DNA of 64,000 nucleotides from positions 1 through 64,000 of IMG/VR virus record IMGVR_UViG_3300030109_001309, one strand, 5' to 3'. The DNA comes from a virus. A program made the position numbers and the translations under genes. Below, one piece after another: positions 31,702-38,556 of the stretch. Below the pieces are notes generated by a model. It was given only the letters and a program-made list of their open reading frames with translations, was not told the DNA's origin and made no database searches. How positions within the stretch are numbered: the first letter of the stretch is position 1; the number at the start of each line of letters is the position of its first letter.

Positions 31702-31727
31702 AAAACAGACTATTTCTAATCTGTTTT
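31702..31727 (-). terminator. hairpin after the 31733-31945 gene
   Basis: AAAACAGA (31702-31709) and TCTGTTTT (31720-31727) form a perfect 8-bp stem with a 10-nt loop just beyond the leftward gene stop. The end of the stem supplies four T. It could work as a weak terminator in either direction. A second small hairpin (GGGTTA/TAACCC at 31683-31699) follows. Confidence 0.5.
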
Positions 31728-31732
31728 AAATG

Positions 31733-31945
31733 TTAAATCCATTTACCGTTATTTTTGATCCTGCGGTCATGTCTCCAATTCCAAGACCAGTCAGGCCTAG
31801 ATTTTCCACTTGGAAACAAATTCTCAAAATTTCCTTTAGTTAAGGAACGCTCACCTATTACCGCCCTAGCTCTGATACCTTGGGCATATGCCAGCAAATC
31901 CCTTTGCTGTTTAGCTAACCGTTCCCTTTTACCTAGTCTAGCCAT
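31733..31945 (-). CDS. 70-residue basic protein, first leftward gene
   Basis: A 70-residue protein with a strong GGGAGG 7-8 nt before ATG 31945. It is basic and Trp-rich (MARLGKRERLAKQQRDLLAY, PDWSWNWRHDRRIKNNGKW). Being the first leftward gene beside the origin-like region, it may be an early DNA-binding or host-modifying protein. No family was recognised. Confidence 0.7.
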   Translation of the reverse strand: MARLGKRERLAKQQRDLLAYAQGIRARAVIGERSLTKGNFENLFPSGKSRPDWSWNWRHDRRIKNNGKWI

Positions 31946-32028
31946 AGAGGCCTCCCATGTAAAAAGTTAATCTATAAAATAGGATTTAATATTGAGTTAA
32001 TCAATCACCTATATTTGATGATTATGAG

Positions 32029-32058
32029 ACTATAGGAGTTTGATATTGTTGTCTACAA
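32029..32058 (-). promoter_or_regulatory. leftward sigma70 promoter candidate
   Basis: On the minus strand TTGTAG (32053-32058) and TATAGT (32029-32034) are 18 nt apart. The site lies about 85 nt upstream of the first leftward gene (start 31945). It is a moderate match and the best seen for the start of the leftward arm. Confidence 0.5.
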
Positions 32059-32128
32059 AAAAAATAATTATTTTTATTCTTCAATGTTTTCAATGGGTTA
32101 TAAAGAATATTAGAACAATTCTAAAAAG

Positions 32129-32137
32129 TTATCCACA
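32129..32137 (+). other. perfect DnaA box
   Basis: TTATCCACA at 32129-32137 equals the high-affinity DnaA box of E. coli oriC. One 9-mer can occur by chance, but this one lies in the only long non-coding region, beside repeats typical of origins. It suggests host DnaA takes part in opening phage DNA. Confidence 0.6.
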
Positions 32138-32167
32138 GGCAAAAACAATAAAAAAAATAATATGGAG

Positions 32168-32245
32168 TCGGGTAAATAGACTATCATTAAATAAATATAA
32201 TCTATTATTAATCGGGTAAATAGAATAGATCAATGTAATGATAGT
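32168..32245 (+). repeat. direct and inverted repeat cluster
   Basis: TCGGGTAAATAGA occurs twice (32168-32180 and 32212-32224). In addition ACTATCATTA (32180-32189) is the reverse complement of TAATGATAGT (32236-32245). These repeats bracket an AT-rich spacer and may be protein-binding sites in the control region. Confidence 0.65.
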
Positions 32246-32359
32246 TAAAAACTATATAATCGATATATATCAATAGATTAAATGAATGTAGTAATAGCTT
32301 AAACCTATCAAGATCCCGAACAATTAAAATGAAATAGATAATATATTTTTTGCTTGACT

Positions 32360-32442
32360 GTGACATTTATGCAACAGCCAGGCAGTGTGACATTTATGCA
32401 ACAGTGGTATTTATGCAACAGTACTGTGACATTTATGCAACA
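32360..32442 (+). repeat. four iteron-like repeats
   Basis: GTGACATTTATGCAACAG occurs at 32360-32377 and 32387-32404, a shortened copy (TATTTATGCAACAG) at 32408-32421, and a further copy lacking the last G at 32426-32442. All are in the same orientation with steps of 27, 17 and 22 nt. They resemble iterons bound by plasmid replication initiators or operators for a phage regulator. Confidence 0.85.
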
Positions 32443-32550
32443 ATATATTTGTTCACGTTTTGTTCTTCTAGGGCCATAATGGGGGTTTCAATGCTGTGGT
32501 GCTTTTTTCACACACCCTAAAAATTACTCAGAGAAATTACACAATAGTTC

Positions 32551-32579
32551 TTGACAAGCTACACAGACCGGGCTATTAT
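32551..32579 (+). promoter_or_regulatory. rightward sigma70 promoter P1
   Basis: TTGACA (32551-32556) and TATTAT (32574-32579) are spaced by 17 nt. The site lies downstream of the iterons, so transcripts would have a ~160-nt leader before the 32746 gene. A consensus match this good supports use by host RNA polymerase. Confidence 0.7.
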
Positions 32580-32708
32580 ATATTTATATAGATACATTAC
32601 TTATAATAATTATAATTATAATTTTCTTTATAGTACTTACAGTAATATAATTAATATAAGTATTTCAATAACTTAGGGTTTCGCAGCATTTTTAATTTTT
32701 TTGGTATA

Positions 32709-32737
32709 TTGACTTTATAATTCCTTTGTGTTATAAT
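32709..32737 (+). promoter_or_regulatory. rightward sigma70 promoter P2 with almost no leader
   Basis: TTGACT (32709-32714) and TATAAT (32732-32737) are 17 nt apart. The next gene starts at ATG 32746, only 8 nt after the -10 box, so an RNA starting at the usual distance would be leaderless or carry 1-2 nt. No Shine-Dalgarno is visible before this ATG. Confidence 0.75.
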
Positions 32738-32745
32738 TAGTCATC

Positions 32746-33135
32746 ATGGAAAAACAAAAATCATTTAGAATTGGTTTAGCTTTAATACTAATTTTATTTT
32801 TTTCTTTAGTTAGTTTTGCAGCTAATTCAAATCCCCCAAAAGAAATAGCTTTTGTCCGTTTTGTTTGTTTTCATAAAAATGCTATAGATAGATTAATAGC
32901 AGACGATAAAATTGATAGAAACAAAGCAATGCTAACTTTTAGAGTATTAGTTCAACTAAGAGCTTGTGCAGTTATGCCACAAGGAAAACTTTTAAAAATT
33001 AATAGAACTTTAGAAGAATACAAAGACTCTAAAGGTGATCCTACTTTTTTAATTGAAATTATAGATCAAGCACAAAATGTATTCTACACAATTATTGAAA
33101 AACAAAATATAAAAGAACAAGGATTAAAAGTATGA
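32746..33135 (+). CDS. secreted or periplasmic protein with signal peptide
   Basis: A 129-residue protein. The N-terminus is a classic Sec signal: basic start, hydrophobic core (IGLALILILFFSLVSFA) and a likely cleavage site after SFA. The mature part has two Cys (VCFHKN and RACAVMP) that could form a disulphide in the periplasm. It is the first rightward gene, directly at promoter P2, and overlaps the small terminase gene by 4 nt. It might change the envelope, for example by blocking further infection; this is only inferred from export and position. Confidence 0.7.
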   Translation: MEKQKSFRIGLALILILFFSLVSFAANSNPPKEIAFVRFVCFHKNAIDRLIADDKIDRNKAMLTFRVLVQLRACAVMPQGKLLKINRTLEEYKDSKGDPTFLIEIIDQAQNVFYTIIEKQNIKEQGLKV

Positions 33136-33668
33136 AATACCCAGAACATAAAAAAATATTAAAAGATGTACAAGGAAGGTATAGAACACAATCTTTGTTT
33201 AAAGAGTTTTATCTTAAAGACATAGACCCTTTGTGGACTTTAAAGGATGAGGATACCCAAGGTAATCTTCCAAGTCTTAAAAAACTTTACATGGATTTAG
33301 AAGACCCAACTGAATATCAATTTGCTTTAGAAGCTTTTGGTTCTTGGCAGCACTGGATAAAAATTAAATCATCAGCAGCTATTAAACCTTTTATTGAAGA
33401 TTGGGCTATTGAACTAGAAGTAGCTTTGCGCTCTAAAGGTATACGTCTTGTAGCTCAAGAAGCTTTAAATGGTAAATCAAAGTTTAATGCAGCCAAGTTT
33501 TTAGCTGAAGGCCAATGGAGAAAAACAGATCACAAACGAGGCAGACCAAGTAAAGAAGAGGTAGTAAGAGAATTAAAAATAGCTGCTAAACTAGATTCTG
33601 AAATAGGAGAAGATGCAGCACGACTAGGCTTGCACGTAATCCAAGGATCGAAAGACGATGCCAGCTAA
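33132..33668 (+). CDS. small terminase subunit
   Basis: A 178-residue protein with AAGGA before ATG 33132. Its middle (FGSWQHWIKIKSSAAIKPFI, ELEVALRSKGIRLVAQEALN) and the later AAKFLAEGQWRKTDHKRGRP (then SKEEV) resemble small terminase proteins of marine podoviruses. It would bind phage DNA and present it to the large subunit. It is separated from the large terminase gene by three very small basic genes, as in related phages. Confidence 0.75.
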   Translation: MKYPEHKKILKDVQGRYRTQSLFKEFYLKDIDPLWTLKDEDTQGNLPSLKKLYMDLEDPTEYQFALEAFGSWQHWIKIKSSAAIKPFIEDWAIELEVALRSKGIRLVAQEALNGKSKFNAAKFLAEGQWRKTDHKRGRPSKEEVVRELKIAAKLDSEIGEDAARLGLHVIQGSKDDAS

Positions 33669-33813
33669 AAAGAAAACTAAAAAGGATGCTTGTTACCACA
33701 AAGTTAAATCAAGGTATACCAAGTGGCCTTCTGCTTATGCATCAGGTGCTTTAGTTAAATGTCGTAAAGTAGGTGCAGCTAACTGGGGAAACAAAACAAA
33801 AGGTAAAAAATAA
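33658..33813 (+). CDS. 51-residue basic Cys protein
   Basis: This short gene starts at ATG 33658 inside the end of the small terminase gene and ends at TAA 33811. The product reads MPAKKKTKKDACYHKVKSRY, then WPSAYASGALVKCRKVGA and NWGNK. I recognise this KDACYHKVK ... ASGALVKCRK pattern from structural proteins of marine and T4-like phages. It is probably a virion or DNA-associated protein. Confidence 0.75.
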   Translation: MPAKKKTKKDACYHKVKSRYTKWPSAYASGALVKCRKVGAANWGNKTKGKK

Positions 33814-33950
33814 TGGCAAGTAAAAAATCTTTTAAACCTCACATGATGTATTCTAAATCAGGTCAAAGTAAAATGACTAAAACTTATGCAGAACATTTAG
33901 CATTAAAGAAAAAAGGTTGGGGCCACTCCAAACCTAAAAAGAAAAAGTAA
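33813..33950 (+). CDS. 45-residue basic protein
   Basis: A small gene coupled to both neighbours by single-nt stop/start overlaps (TAATG). The product contains FKPHMMYSKSGQSKMTKTYA and ends GHSKPKKKK. It is Lys-rich and likely nucleic-acid associated. It belongs to a run of three tiny basic proteins before the large terminase. Confidence 0.65.
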   Translation: MASKKSFKPHMMYSKSGQSKMTKTYAEHLALKKKGWGHSKPKKKK

Positions 33951-34156
33951 TGGCTAAAAAAGAAAGTTTAAATAAATGGTTTTCCCGAAACAAAGGAAAA
34001 GGTTGGATAGATTGTAAAACAGGTAAACCTTGTGGACGTAAATCAGCTAAGAACTCTAAACGCCCATACCCTGCTTGCAGACCTACCAAAGCTCAATGCA
34101 ACTCAGCAGCTAAAAAGAAAAAAGGTCCAAGTAGAGTTAGTTGGAAAAAGAAATAA
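33950..34156 (+). CDS. 68-residue basic protein (DUF5872-like)
   Basis: The product contains KWFSRNKGKGWIDCKTGKPC, then RPYPACRPTKAQCN. This W-x-DCKTGKPCGR ... YPACRPT pattern is, from memory, that of DUF5872, present in many marine phages. Four Cys could bind zinc. The stop overlaps the large terminase start by 1 nt. Confidence 0.75.
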   Translation: MAKKESLNKWFSRNKGKGWIDCKTGKPCGRKSAKNSKRPYPACRPTKAQCNSAAKKKKGPSRVSWKKK

Positions 34157-35706
34157 TGCAGCCTACCAAAGAAGAAATTAAACTTGCCGCTGAACGCAGC
34201 TTAATATCTTTTATTCGTCTTATTGCTCCTCAAACTGTACTAGGCCAGGTACACGAAGAGCTTTGCCAATGGTGGACAAGGCAAGATAAAAAACAATACC
34301 AACTTACTTTACTACCCAGGGATCATCAAAAGTCCAGGATGGTTGCTTACAAAGTTGCTTGGTATCTTACAAACTACCCAGATCATCGTATTCTTTATAT
34401 TTCTTCTACAGCTAACTTAGCTGAAAAACAATTAAAGTTTATTAAAGATATTTTTACATCTGAAATATATAGACGTTACTGGCCTAACATGGTTAATAAA
34501 GAAGAAGCTAAAAGAGAAAAGTGGACTAACTCAGAAATATCTTTAGACCATGAACTTAGAAAAAAAGAGGGTGTCCGTGATCCGTCTGTTTTTACTGCCG
34601 GTCTTACTACTAGTATTACTGGCTTACACTGTGACGTTGCCGTTATGGATGATGTGGTCGTATATGAAAACGCCTACACCAATGAAGGAAGAAACAAAGT
34701 AAAGTCTCAGTATTCTTTGTTGTCATCTATTGAAGGTGCAGAAGCACAAGAATGGGTAGTAGGAACTCGTTATCATCCTAAAGATTTGTATAATGATTTA
34801 ACCGAAATGGAATGTGAAATCTACAATGAAACAGGAGAAGTATTAGGATACGAACCTTTATATGAAAAGTTTGAAAGACAAGTTGAAAGTTTAGGAGATG
34901 GTACAGGAGAGTTTTGCTGGCCTAGACAACAAAGATCAGACGGTAGATGGTTTGGGTTTGACCGTACAATCCTATCTCAAAAACGAGGAAAGTATTTAGA
35001 TAGAACACAGTTTTATGCTCAGTACTATAACAATCCTAATAACCCAGAAGGTTCTGGAATTAACCCAGATAAATTTCAATACTACGATAAAAAGTTCTTG
35101 ACACGTAGCGGTGGTGTATGGTATCATAAGTCAGAACGATTAAATGTTTTTGCATCTATTGACTTTGCTTATAGTTTAAGTAAGAGAGCCGATAGTACTG
35201 CTATTGTTGTTATAGGTGTTGATAGTTCTAACAGTTATTATATTTTAGATATAATTAGATTTAAAACAGAAAAGATTGTAGACTACTACAACGAAATTTT
35301 AGATGCTCACACTAAATGGGATTTTAGAAAAATACGAGCTGAAGTAACAGCAGCACAAAAAGCAATTGTACAAGAACTTAAATATTCTTATATTAAACAA
35401 AATGGTTTAGCTTTAAGTATTGATGAACACTCTCCTAATAGACACCAAGGTTCTAAAGAAGAAAGAATACGTGCAATACTAGAACCTCGCTATGACAACT
35501 TATCTATTTGGCATTACTACGGTGGAAACTGTCAAATACTAGAAGATGAGTTAATGTCAGAAAACCCACCTCACGATGATGTTAAAGATGCTCTCGCAGC
35601 AGTTATAGAAATTGCAATACCTCCTTCACAGGGAATGAAAAATAAACATAACAATAATGTTGTCCCTATTTTTAATTCTCGGTTTGGTGGCGTAGCTTAC
35701 GGTTAA
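34156..35706 (+). CDS. large terminase subunit
   Basis: A 516-residue protein from ATG 34156; a frame 5 codons longer would overlap the upstream gene without benefit. The ATPase part has LLPRDHQKSRMVAYKV (Walker A-like, ~52-67), YISSTANLAEKQ and the Walker B DVAVMDDVVVY (Asp165-166). The nuclease part contains ASIDFAYSLSKRADSTAIVV and the late acidic HDDVKDALAAVIEI. It is the motor that pumps DNA into the prohead and cuts it. It lies just before the portal gene, as usual. Confidence 0.92.
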   Translation: MQPTKEEIKLAAERSLISFIRLIAPQTVLGQVHEELCQWWTRQDKKQYQLTLLPRDHQKSRMVAYKVAWYLTNYPDHRILYISSTANLAEKQLKFIKDIFTSEIYRRYWPNMVNKEEAKREKWTNSEISLDHELRKKEGVRDPSVFTAGLTTSITGLHCDVAVMDDVVVYENAYTNEGRNKVKSQYSLLSSIEGAEAQEWVVGTRYHPKDLYNDLTEMECEIYNETGEVLGYEPLYEKFERQVESLGDGTGEFCWPRQQRSDGRWFGFDRTILSQKRGKYLDRTQFYAQYYNNPNNPEGSGINPDKFQYYDKKFLTRSGGVWYHKSERLNVFASIDFAYSLSKRADSTAIVVIGVDSSNSYYILDIIRFKTEKIVDYYNEILDAHTKWDFRKIRAEVTAAQKAIVQELKYSYIKQNGLALSIDEHSPNRHQGSKEERIRAILEPRYDNLSIWHYYGGNCQILEDELMSENPPHDDVKDALAAVIEIAIPPSQGMKNKHNNNVVPIFNSRFGGVAYG

Positions 35707-35724
35707 AAATTTTTTGGAGTTATT

Positions 35725-37551
35725 ATGGCAGGAAAAACTTTAGACATTGTAGACATCATTGAAGGTGTAGATCAATTTGCAGAAGCAATTGCAAATCAAT
35801 TTGTAGAATGGAATACCCTACGTGAAACATGGGTAGATGAAAAAAAAGAACTACGTAATTACCTTTTTGCAACTAGCACTAAGGATACAAGTAACAACAA
35901 ACTGCCTTGGAAAAACAGTACAACTACTCCGAAGCTTACCCAATTAAGAGACAATCTTCACGCTAACTATATGGCTGCTTTGTTTCCTAATGACAACTGG
36001 TTAAACTACGAAGCTGATGATCGTGAAAGTGCAGATGGGGATAAACGCCGCATCATAGAATCTTACTTAAAAAATAAAACCCGTCAAGGTAATTTTCGTA
36101 ATGTACTTTCACAACTTACCTATGACTTTATTGATTACGGTAATGCTTTTGCAAGTGTTGATTATTTTGATGAAACAAGAATAGACGAAGAAACAGGGGA
36201 AGAGTTCCCAGGTTTTGTTGGGCCTAAAGTTTTACGTATTAGCCCTTACGATATTGTGTTTAATCCTTTAGCCGCTGACTTTGATTCTTCTCCTAAGATT
36301 GTTAGATCAATTAAAACTTTAGGAGAACTTAAAGTTGAAATACAAGAAAATCCAGAAAAGGGGTACTTAGAAGATGTTTTTGAATTGGTCGTTAACAATA
36401 GGCAAAAAGTTCAATCAGCTAGTGAACAAGATACAGCAAAGTCAGAAGCGTACCAAATTGATGGGTTTAGCTCTGTTTATCATTATTATCAGTCTGGTTA
36501 TGTTGAACTCCTAGAGTTTATAGGAGACATTTACGATCAAAATGAAAACAAACTTTACAAAGATCATATCATTACAATTGTAGATCGTAAACATATTATT
36601 CGTAAAATACCTAACCCTACTTGGCGTAAATCAATTGTACGTCATGTAGGTTGGCGTTTGCGTCCTGATAACTTGTATGCAATGGGGCCACTAGATAATT
36701 TAGTAGGTATGCAATACAGGATAGATCATCTTGAAAACTTAAAGGCTGACGTTTTTGATTTGATTGCTCACCCAGTAATGAAAGTACAAGGTTACGTAGA
36801 AGACTTTGACTATGGCCCTAACGAAAGAATTTATGTAGGTGATGATGGTAATGTAGACTTTATTCGTCCTGACCCTACAGCTTTAAATGCAGATACTCAA
36901 ATTGCTGTAATGGAACAACGAATGGAAGAAATGGCTGGCGCACCTAAACAAGCTATGGGTATGCGTACACCAGGAGAAAAAACTGCATTTGAAGTACAGT
37001 CTTTACAAAATGCTTCAGGTAGAATTTTTCAAAATAAAATTAATTACTTTGAACAAATGTTTGTAGAGCCTTTACTTAATGATATGTTATCAGTTGCAAG
37101 ACGTAACTTAAACTCTAGAGATGTAGTCAAATCTATTGATGATGCATTAGGAGTACAAATATTTGAAAACATAACTAAAGACGATCTTACTGCTAACGGT
37201 AGAGTTTATCCTGTAGGAGCTAGGCATTTTGCAGCTAAAGCTAATCTTTTACAAAACTTAACGCAACTAGCATCATCAGCAATTGGTCAAGACCCTTCAA
37301 TTAATATTCATTTGTCAGGTAAAAAAATGGCTAAGTTAATTGAAGAAGTTTTAGATTTAGAAAAGTATGGAATATACAAAGAAAATATTCGTATCTTTGA
37401 ACAACAAGAAACCCAACAACTTGTTAACTCTGCTCAAAGAGAAGTAGATGAACAACAAGCTTTTGCAAATGAAATGTCTGGAGTACCTAATGAAGAACAA
37501 CCTATCGACACTATGGCTATCCCACCTGAAGGACCAGAAGGACAAGGATAA
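35725..37551 (+). CDS. portal (head-tail connector) protein
   Basis: A 608-residue protein, with a size and position (after terminase, before scaffold) like T7 gp8-type connectors but somewhat larger. Blocks include LPWKNSTTTPKLTQLRDNLH, ANYMAALFPNDNWL, YDFIDYGNAFASVDYF, WRLRPDNLYAMGPLDNLVGM and APKQAMGMRTPGEKTAFEVQ, which are shared by podoviral portals. It forms the dodecameric ring through which DNA passes. The acidic, Gln-rich C-terminus (QETQQLVNSAQREVDEQQAF) is flexible. It overlaps the next small gene. Confidence 0.9.
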   Translation: MAGKTLDIVDIIEGVDQFAEAIANQFVEWNTLRETWVDEKKELRNYLFATSTKDTSNNKLPWKNSTTTPKLTQLRDNLHANYMAALFPNDNWLNYEADDRESADGDKRRIIESYLKNKTRQGNFRNVLSQLTYDFIDYGNAFASVDYFDETRIDEETGEEFPGFVGPKVLRISPYDIVFNPLAADFDSSPKIVRSIKTLGELKVEIQENPEKGYLEDVFELVVNNRQKVQSASEQDTAKSEAYQIDGFSSVYHYYQSGYVELLEFIGDIYDQNENKLYKDHIITIVDRKHIIRKIPNPTWRKSIVRHVGWRLRPDNLYAMGPLDNLVGMQYRIDHLENLKADVFDLIAHPVMKVQGYVEDFDYGPNERIYVGDDGNVDFIRPDPTALNADTQIAVMEQRMEEMAGAPKQAMGMRTPGEKTAFEVQSLQNASGRIFQNKINYFEQMFVEPLLNDMLSVARRNLNSRDVVKSIDDALGVQIFENITKDDLTANGRVYPVGARHFAAKANLLQNLTQLASSAIGQDPSINIHLSGKKMAKLIEEVLDLEKYGIYKENIRIFEQQETQQLVNSAQREVDEQQAFANEMSGVPNEEQPIDTMAIPPEGPEGQG

Positions 37552-37744
37552 TTTTAAAGAGTATATATTAAACTCAAGCTCTATATGGGATAGGTTAAAT
37601 TATATTTTAGATAAAAAAATTATACCACCAAAAGCTAGTGACTATGATTCTCCTTCTTGGTCACATTACCAAGCTGACAGTAATGGTTACAACAGAGCTA
37701 TAAAAGATATTAAAGAAATTTTACCATTGACAATTAAACAATAA
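37490..37744 (+). CDS. 84-residue protein overlapping the portal 3' end
   Basis: This frame runs from inside the portal gene through the 190 nt after it. ATG 37490 has GGAG 6 nt upstream and is the most plausible start; one at 37448 is also in frame. The non-overlapping part is protein-like (SSSIWDRLNYILDKKIIPPK, YDSPSWSHYQADSNGYNRAI). The -35 box of the scaffold promoter lies in its last codons. No family was recognised. Confidence 0.6.
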   Translation: MKNNLSTLWLSHLKDQKDKDNFKEYILNSSSIWDRLNYILDKKIIPPKASDYDSPSWSHYQADSNGYNRAIKDIKEILPLTIKQ

Positions 37745-37755
37745 TTTGTTATAAT
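37727..37755 (+). promoter_or_regulatory. consensus sigma70 promoter for scaffold and capsid genes
   Basis: TTGACA (37727-37732) and TATAAT (37750-37755) are 17 nt apart, a perfect consensus. It precedes the scaffold gene (start 37789) with a short leader containing AAAGGA. It shares TATAATTAG with P2. It probably raises synthesis of scaffold, major capsid and following proteins, which are needed in hundreds of copies. Confidence 0.85.
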
Positions 37756-37788
37756 TAGGATAGATAATCATAGAAAGGACCAATATCT

Positions 37789-38535
37789 ATGTCTGCATTT
37801 GACCAAAATAATACTACACCTGAAACCCAAAGTACACAAGAAACTTCTGAACAACAAATAAGTGCTTTTGATTCTTTAGTTGGAGAAGAACGTAAGTTTA
37901 AAAATGCTGATGATTTAGCGAAAGGTAAATTAGAAGCAGATAAATTTATAGATCAACTAAAATCTGAATTAAGTGGGATGAGGGAAGAGCTAGATAAACG
38001 GATGACCTCAGAAGAAGTTCTAGCTAAAATACAAGAAGAAACTAGAAATTCCGTCCAGCAGCAGGGGGAGAATACCACTCCTTCATTAAGCGAAGACAAA
38101 GTAGAAGAGTTGGTGAAAAAAACCTTGGAGTCAACTCGTACTGAAGAAACTAAACATGGTAATCTACAAGCTGTAGACAATAAGCTAGTAGAAATGTTTG
38201 GAGATAAAGCTGGTCAATGGCTAGTAACAAAGTCTCAAGAGTTAGGCGTAAGTCCTGGTTTTCTTGAAGATGTAGCTAAGACAAGCCCATCTGCTTTCTT
38301 CAATACTGTTGGGTTAAACGAACCTAACATTCAATCTAAATCAAGTGTAACAACTTCTTCAGTTAATACTGAAACACTACAAAATGTTACACAACAACAA
38401 TCTGCCCAAGTTGGTACTAAAAAGTACTATGACAATATTAGAAAACAAGACCCTCGAAAGTATTGGACTCCTGAAGTACAGAATCAAATACTTAAATCAA
38501 GGGAAGAACTTGGGTCAGAAAAATTTTATGCTTAA
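37789..38535 (+). CDS. scaffolding protein
   Basis: A 248-residue acidic, helical protein without hydrophobic core segments. It starts with a disordered Gln/Thr region (QNNTTPETQSTQETSEQQIS) and then VGEERKFKNADDLAKGKLEA, DQLKSELSGMREELDKRMTS, and an end with basic KYWTPEVQNQIL. The F-x-s-l-VGEExKF-x-x-xDDLAKGK block is typical of podoviral scaffolds. It directs prohead assembly and leaves before DNA packaging. It directly precedes the major capsid gene. Confidence 0.85.
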   Translation: MSAFDQNNTTPETQSTQETSEQQISAFDSLVGEERKFKNADDLAKGKLEADKFIDQLKSELSGMREELDKRMTSEEVLAKIQEETRNSVQQQGENTTPSLSEDKVEELVKKTLESTRTEETKHGNLQAVDNKLVEMFGDKAGQWLVTKSQELGVSPGFLEDVAKTSPSAFFNTVGLNEPNIQSKSSVTTSSVNTETLQNVTQQQSAQVGTKKYYDNIRKQDPRKYWTPEVQNQILKSREELGSEKFYA

Positions 38536-38556
38536 TGAATTACGAGGTAAGATAAA

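Larger units (their letters stand above)
31373..31732 (-). promoter_or_regulatory. 360-nt non-coding region upstream of the first arm gene
   Basis: This gap holds inverted repeat copy 2 and two small hairpins near 31683-31727. A weak minus-strand promoter-like pair also occurs: TTGCGA and TATGCT with 16 nt between. A plus-strand frame of 91 codons (31421-31696) lacks an RBS and looks non-coding. The sequence is less AT-rich than its surroundings, which could mean an RNA gene or long leader; no known RNA is recognised. Confidence 0.4.
31946..32745. promoter_or_regulatory. AT-rich origin/control region between the two arms
   Basis: These 800 nt carry no convincing gene. In order they hold a leftward promoter candidate, a perfect DnaA box, a 13-bp direct repeat pair, a 10-bp inverted repeat, four iteron-like repeats, an AT-rich block (32580-32660) and two rightward sigma70 promoters. 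The combination of DnaA box, iterons and AT-rich stretch is that of a theta-type origin in plasmids; its use as the phage origin is inferred. Confidence 0.65.

Noticed and set aside
31679-31702. T-arm-like hairpin that might belong to a tRNA
   Set aside because: The loop does not read TTCRANN and no acceptor, D or anticodon arm fits upstream.
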